A program made the translations under genes and the position numbers. The notes beneath the pieces were generated by a model that saw only the letters and a list, made by a program, of their open reading frames with translations, was not told where the DNA came from and searched no databases. A DNA stretch of 64,000 bases from Coprinopsis marcescibilis (Eukaryota; Basidiomycota; Agaricomycetes; Agaricales; Psathyrellaceae), in NCBI GenBank assembly GCA_004369085.1, contig ML210178.1, forward strand, positions 149,082 to 213,081. The letters are read 5' to 3'. Below, piece after piece: positions 59,708 to 64,000 of this stretch. The number at the start of each line of letters is the position of its first letter. The stretch's first letter is position 1.

Positions 59708-61466
59708 CTATGGTATTACTACGCGTTTCGGCAAGGTGACCGAGGCGATAGCAAATTCAGCGTCTGTCCGAGGTTTTGGCTTGTTAATACCCTGACCAAT
59801 GTTGGTCGAGTCGGACAAGTCGATCTTGGGGAACTGGGGAATGTATGTGCCATCCTCGCCATCATCCGCCAATGTATTAGGTGGAACGCGCCAAGAGCGA
59901 TGCCCTGCATCTTCGCCACTATTTAGCAATCGTTCCTTGAGTTCAGCGCGGATGTTCAATGTATCCATCAGTGTCTGATTTGGAATGTGAGCTGCAACCC
60001 ATTAAGAAGCGGTTGCCACATACCGTCGTGTAGGTCCGACCGATGGGAATCATGAACATGGCATAGATAATCGTATTCGGTCGCACAACTGTGGCGAAGT
60101 TATGGTTAGAACCTGTGCCATTCCGACATGTGACCAGACACATAGATATACTGACGGAAGGCTATTAATCCAGAGATGGCAAGAATTGTGGAAAACACCC
60201 CAGTTTGGATGGCACTTCGGATGAGCCTATTTATGACGCCGTCTGTGTGTTGGTAACCCGTTCGCCGTCGGTGAAGGAACAAACAGAGGAAACCTACGAG
60301 ACAAGCGGATGTTAGCCGTGGAAGTAGATGATGTTGCTCCAATTTTGGACTCACTAGACACGAAGATATCCAATGTCGTTTGAATGATCAGCCACGGCAC
60401 CACGAATGCTTTCGCGTCGAGAATTTCGGACATTCTAGAAACATCACAATTAGTGTACACGTCGTAATGTCACAAATTCCTGGCAGGTGGCGCACGTTTC
60501 TAGAGTCCACATCCTAACGTCGCAACGCACCGGGAAGATGGTCGAAGTCAATAAGTACGTTGCAAAATTTTATCGGATACCGCTGCGGGCAGACTTACCG
60601 AATACCAAAGGCAAGAGCGGTGCCGAATTCTGCCAACGTAAGGACGATTACAACGACGAAAATAGTGTTCTGCTTCGCCATGGCCAGTATCCTGACAGAC
60701 AAGTGTGGTGAACATCAACTGACTAGCCTTTCGAGTGGTAACATACCGACAACCCAGGAATACATGCGTTATGCTCGCTGTGATGGCTGTTCCAATTGGT
60801 ACGACGGCGCAAGGCCACTGAGGAACTGCCAGTGGCAAATTAAATGAATTAGAGGCGGAAGACGCGACAAGTCAGTTGTTGAACTTACCAGACAATATGA
60901 GAGGGTTGGCGAAATTTTCCACGCTAACACATATCCAACTCAAAAGTCGAACCCGAAAGACAAAAAAGCCGCTGCGTACAGATAGATCCAGAGAAGATAC
61001 ACCATCCTAAGTTCTGGGTCAATTTCCGGCGAACTCGAGAGAGATATGGCACTTACAAGGTACTATGGACTGTGTCCACGGTGAAAAGCGTAAAGACCGA
61101 CAGTCTATTTATTTTTCGCGATTCAGAGACTAGAAGCGCGATGAAAAGCTTTTGACCAACTTTATGCGCCAGGGATCATTGAATTCTGAAGAAACGCACG
61201 GCCGTTAAGTGAAGAATTGAAATCCCAGAAACATGAAACTCACTTCTACTGCGGTATCGAGCGTACTGGCAACATACGACGCCATACAGATATGTGTTGA
61301 CTGAATACAAGCGCGTTCATCAGTGCTGAGGTGTTTGCAAGCTAGTGGGCCAAGGCGTACATATAACACCAACTAACAGCGTTCCTATGGACAAGGTTTC
61401 GTTTACTCTATTGAATTACCGATGAAGATTTCAAAACTCACCGAGCATCGCGTCGTATTGTCCCAT
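59708..61466 (-). CDS. DUF6534-like seven-span fungal membrane protein
   Basis: The ATG at 61466 starts MGQYDAMLGTLLV, then splices to VNTYLYGVVCCQYARYRSR and KFNDPWRIK, the N-terminal blocks of this agaricomycete family. Next come LSVFTLFTVDTVHSTL, SVENFANPLILSG, VPQWPCAVVPIGTAITASIT, HVFLGCR, then LDAKAFVVPWLIIQTTLDIF, GVINRLIRSAIQTGVFSTIL, VVRPNTIIYAMFMIPIGRTY and MDTLNIRAELKERLL. The stop is at 59708-59710. About seven spans with a disordered cytoplasmic tail. Exact exon edges near 61050-61200 are not settled. Members are often found in dozens of copies and none has a proven function; a receptor-like topology is only inferred from span count. Confidence 0.75.
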
Positions 61467-64000
61467 GACGGCAGGGGAAGCACTCAAGGAAGCCTAAAAA
61501 GTTGAAAGGGAGAATTGCGACGCCCTGCCCGCAGAAAGGGATACGAGAACTGTGAACAGAGAGAAGTCTCGTGCTCCCGAAAAATTGCAGCGACCTTATG
61601 TACAAGCCAGTCGCATGATGATATTGCTCCGAGATCTCAACCGGGAGAAGGGCGTTCGTCTACCGTGCCCATGCCCACAAACTGGGGAACAAATCGCAAT
61701 GCCAGGATGAACGGACCGAACTTTAACGGGTGTAGTCGCCCTCAGCACGGAAATCCTGACTATCAGGCAGTCTAGAATGGATGTAAATTCAGGGACGTCC
61801 GTGATTGGAGTCCGAAAATACCGCCCAGGGCTACAAAGAAGAGACTAGCCTAAGACTGGCAGCTGGCAACGCATCGTTTAGTGATAGTGGAGTATATGGT
61901 CCGGAGTCGTCAAGCACTACTCGCCTTGCCAAATGGATATATGCGCATTCTGAGGACTGGCCTGCCCTCTGAGGCTTTTCACCCTTGGGGTCAAAATCCT
62001 CCAAACCCGCCGGGGGCCGTCTCCTATGAATAATTGCACATAGTATCGGGAGCCAGAGGCCCAGAAACAACTGCTCAAAACGCGAGGCGCTCCTTTCCAA
62101 CGTATTAGGCCAAAGAGGAATGTACCATTCAACTTTTCGCCTGCGCAATTATGTGTACAGTCGCCTTGGCCTCGGATTCTGTCAAAGCTTAGAAGTGCAA
62201 TCAAGATTGGAGATTGAGGGGAATCACGATTCCAGGGATCAGAAAACTCTGTTTGCGACATATCACTGTTATAAAAGAGCAGAATTATTGATGAGGTGCG
62301 AAGGCCGCTCAAGTTGGTATGGACCCATGTTGGCCCGCTAGTACGCAGGTGGCGTTAGGCGTTGCATTCTTTTTAATTGAGCAGTTTCCCGGTATGAAGT
62401 TGTCGATCTTGGACGCTGTCGCGGGTGCAGCCTTGGTGGTGGTTCTGGTGCGAGAGACCAAACGCTGTCCGATGCTTGCAAAACAAAACAAATCAATACA
62501 ATTCCCACAAAAACTCCCAAGATAACATTATTCGCAGGGATTGCGCCTTGCTGAGGAGTTCGCTCAGCTTTCCCCATTACTTCTAAATTACAACGAGTTC
62601 AAGAGAATTTCTACCGCTTCCAATTGGCTGGATCGTTAATGGTACCTCGACCTGCGCCTTCTTACTGGTTGGGTTCGTATGGACGAACGGAAACAATTAG
62701 GCTAGATTTACCGATTCTATCGACTTGCCTCTCTGGGTTTAGTGTGCAAGCTGGCCAGCGTTTTGGCCCCGTGGACGCAGATTGACATTCGAGAAAAAGA
62801 TGCCTATCTGTGAAGGAGTCCTTGGTTACGGAGGTGTCTCTTGCACTGGTAGGGTAGGGCTCAAGAGGGCGGTATTAGTTCTTCGCAATTGCGAGGGTCC
62901 TTCAAGGTTGAAGGCGGCCATTCTACCAGCTCGGAAGCGGTTGAAGGACGTAGTTATTTCACGCATAGATGACAGACCATAAACCTATTATTTTTACTTA
63001 CTGTCAGAAGCCAGAGCGGAGGGCCTCAATGTTGAGCACCTAAAGGAGTGTCGTGAAGTGACGCCGACTCCAAGATTTGGTGCTGATAACGATACATGAT
63101 GTAAAGAGGCTCCAGAGGCAAAAAAAAATTATCAGCGAGCCCGACACATCACGTCAGAAATTACTGCTGCTTTGTCCTGCCGCCCCATTTGTCGACGGAG
63201 AGAACGGACACCCAAAGATGTCAGGTTGAACCAGTAAGTAGATGGCGAATGCCAGTGCCAGAGTAACGAACCCGCCCAGAGTGGGATTCAAGTATCCCAT
63301 TCAGCGTACAACAAAAAGAAACTGGCCTTTCAGACCTCTTACTTGAATCGCTACAGCGGGAAGTGCAAGATTACGGCAGGGAACATAGCAACTCACCATA
63401 AGTTACATTCATCAAGGTTCTCTTTCGAAGACCAGCGAAAGGTGCGCGGCGCGCCATAACCATGACCCTTAAAGCCCGGCTAACCCATGATCGATGATGA
63501 GCATACGAAGAGGCGAGCAGATAAATTGGTTTCTCCTGTGGGATATTTGCGTATCATCGTCCCTTGATGCGAATCGGTGCCCTGGAGCAGAAAGCCGCAG
63601 TACTATGCACAAAAAACTCACCTGCCAACTTATACCGCGTATTCGACGCTTGCTTCTTTAAGGGTCCAACCGCAAGGCTACACCATACCAGTGGCCAGTT
63701 CGTCTCAGGGCTTGCCGAATGCAGGTAAAGGATAATAACAATGGGCAGGAGTGATCGTACAGTGATGCAGGGTATGACGCGTACTTGATAAAAAGTACTT
63801 AGAAATATAGTGGGTGTTAGTAACTGTGATGTACAGAATTAAAGATTTGCCTGATGCCAGGAAAGTCGAAGGGGGCAGATGCTATTAAACAGTGGAATCA
63901 TTCGACTTCTCTTGGGGCTGTGGTGCGATAAATGGGATCCGGGGTATCGAGACTGACGACATCTTGACAGCGAGAGTGGAAAATGCGAGGATGGCAGCGA
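61467..64000 (-). other. fragmentary minus-strand coding signal, possibly a membrane acyltransferase
   Basis: No full model was reached. An ATG at 63962 gives MSSVSIPRIPFIAPQPQE. A spliced exon at about 63820-63620 reads VRVIPCITVRSLLPIVIILY and LAVGPLKKQASNTRYKLAG. A hydrophobic exon at about 63300-63155 reads YLNPTLGGFVTLALAFAIYL, QPDIFGCPFSP. SKSWSRRHFTTLL lies near 63090. Order and hydrophobicity loosely recall wax-synthase-like MBOAT enzymes, but the conserved His was not found. A second start at 62577 (MGKAERTPQQGAIPANN) leads into one membrane span. Part may be degraded. Confidence 0.3.

Overview
The window is nuclear DNA from a filamentous basidiomycete, most likely a plant-biomass-degrading agaricomycete. 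The evidence is intron-dense genes (mostly 45-80 nt introns with GT..AG ends), a GH10 xylanase, an AA9 lytic polysaccharide monooxygenase with a CBM1, aryl-alcohol dehydrogenases, a DUF6534-type membrane protein, and single-pass membrane proteins of a style common in Agaricomycetes. No bacterial-style operon, CRISPR array or integrated virus was seen.

Layout. 1-489: 3' end of a GH10 xylanase (+). 1328-2062: a small five-exon conserved membrane protein (-). 2870-3279: a non-autonomous hAT-like element with an 8-bp target duplication, followed by a near-perfect palindrome. 3574-4430: a single-pass surface protein (-). 5852-8469: a bHLH transcription factor (-). 10260-11652 and 13203-14710: two tandem aryl-alcohol dehydrogenase genes (+); the first has lost an internal piece and looks like a pseudogene. 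15017-16441: AA9-CBM1 (-). 17985-19203: an unknown single-pass membrane protein (-). 20235-23348: a Sec2-type Rab exchange factor (-). 23671-24996: phosphopantothenate-cysteine ligase (-). 25873-28034: a caspase-fold (C14) protein (+). 28370-29243: a NAT9-like acetyltransferase (+). 29896-32938 and 33464-36486: tandem paralogues of a multi-pass fungal membrane protein (+). 37319-38401: an Arg/Ser/Asp-rich protein (-). 39128-39699: a tentative small gene (-). 40822-42652: mitochondrial methionyl-tRNA formyltransferase (+). 43857-44413: a 144-residue SH3 protein (+). 44938-47246: an amino-acid/GABA-type permease (-). 48395-49652: an unresolved gene (-). 49788-52461: a multi-pass membrane protein with a WW-like segment (+). 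52561 onward: a tRNA-like 3' fragment (-). 52807-57192: coatomer alpha subunit (+). 57529-59265: an XPG/FEN1-family nuclease (+). 59708-61466: a DUF6534-like membrane protein (-). 61467-64000: fragmentary coding signal (-).

Function. Core housekeeping genes (COPI coat, Sec2 GEF, coenzyme A synthesis, mitochondrial initiation) are interleaved with accessory genes. The lignocellulose genes (xylanase, LPMO, aryl-alcohol dehydrogenases) lie within about 16 kb, with a bHLH regulator between them; whether they are co-regulated cannot be told from sequence alone. Several genes (1328-2062, 39128-39699, 43857-44413) have exons so short that single-frame ORF inspection misses them. They were rebuilt here by following splice sites and reading phase.
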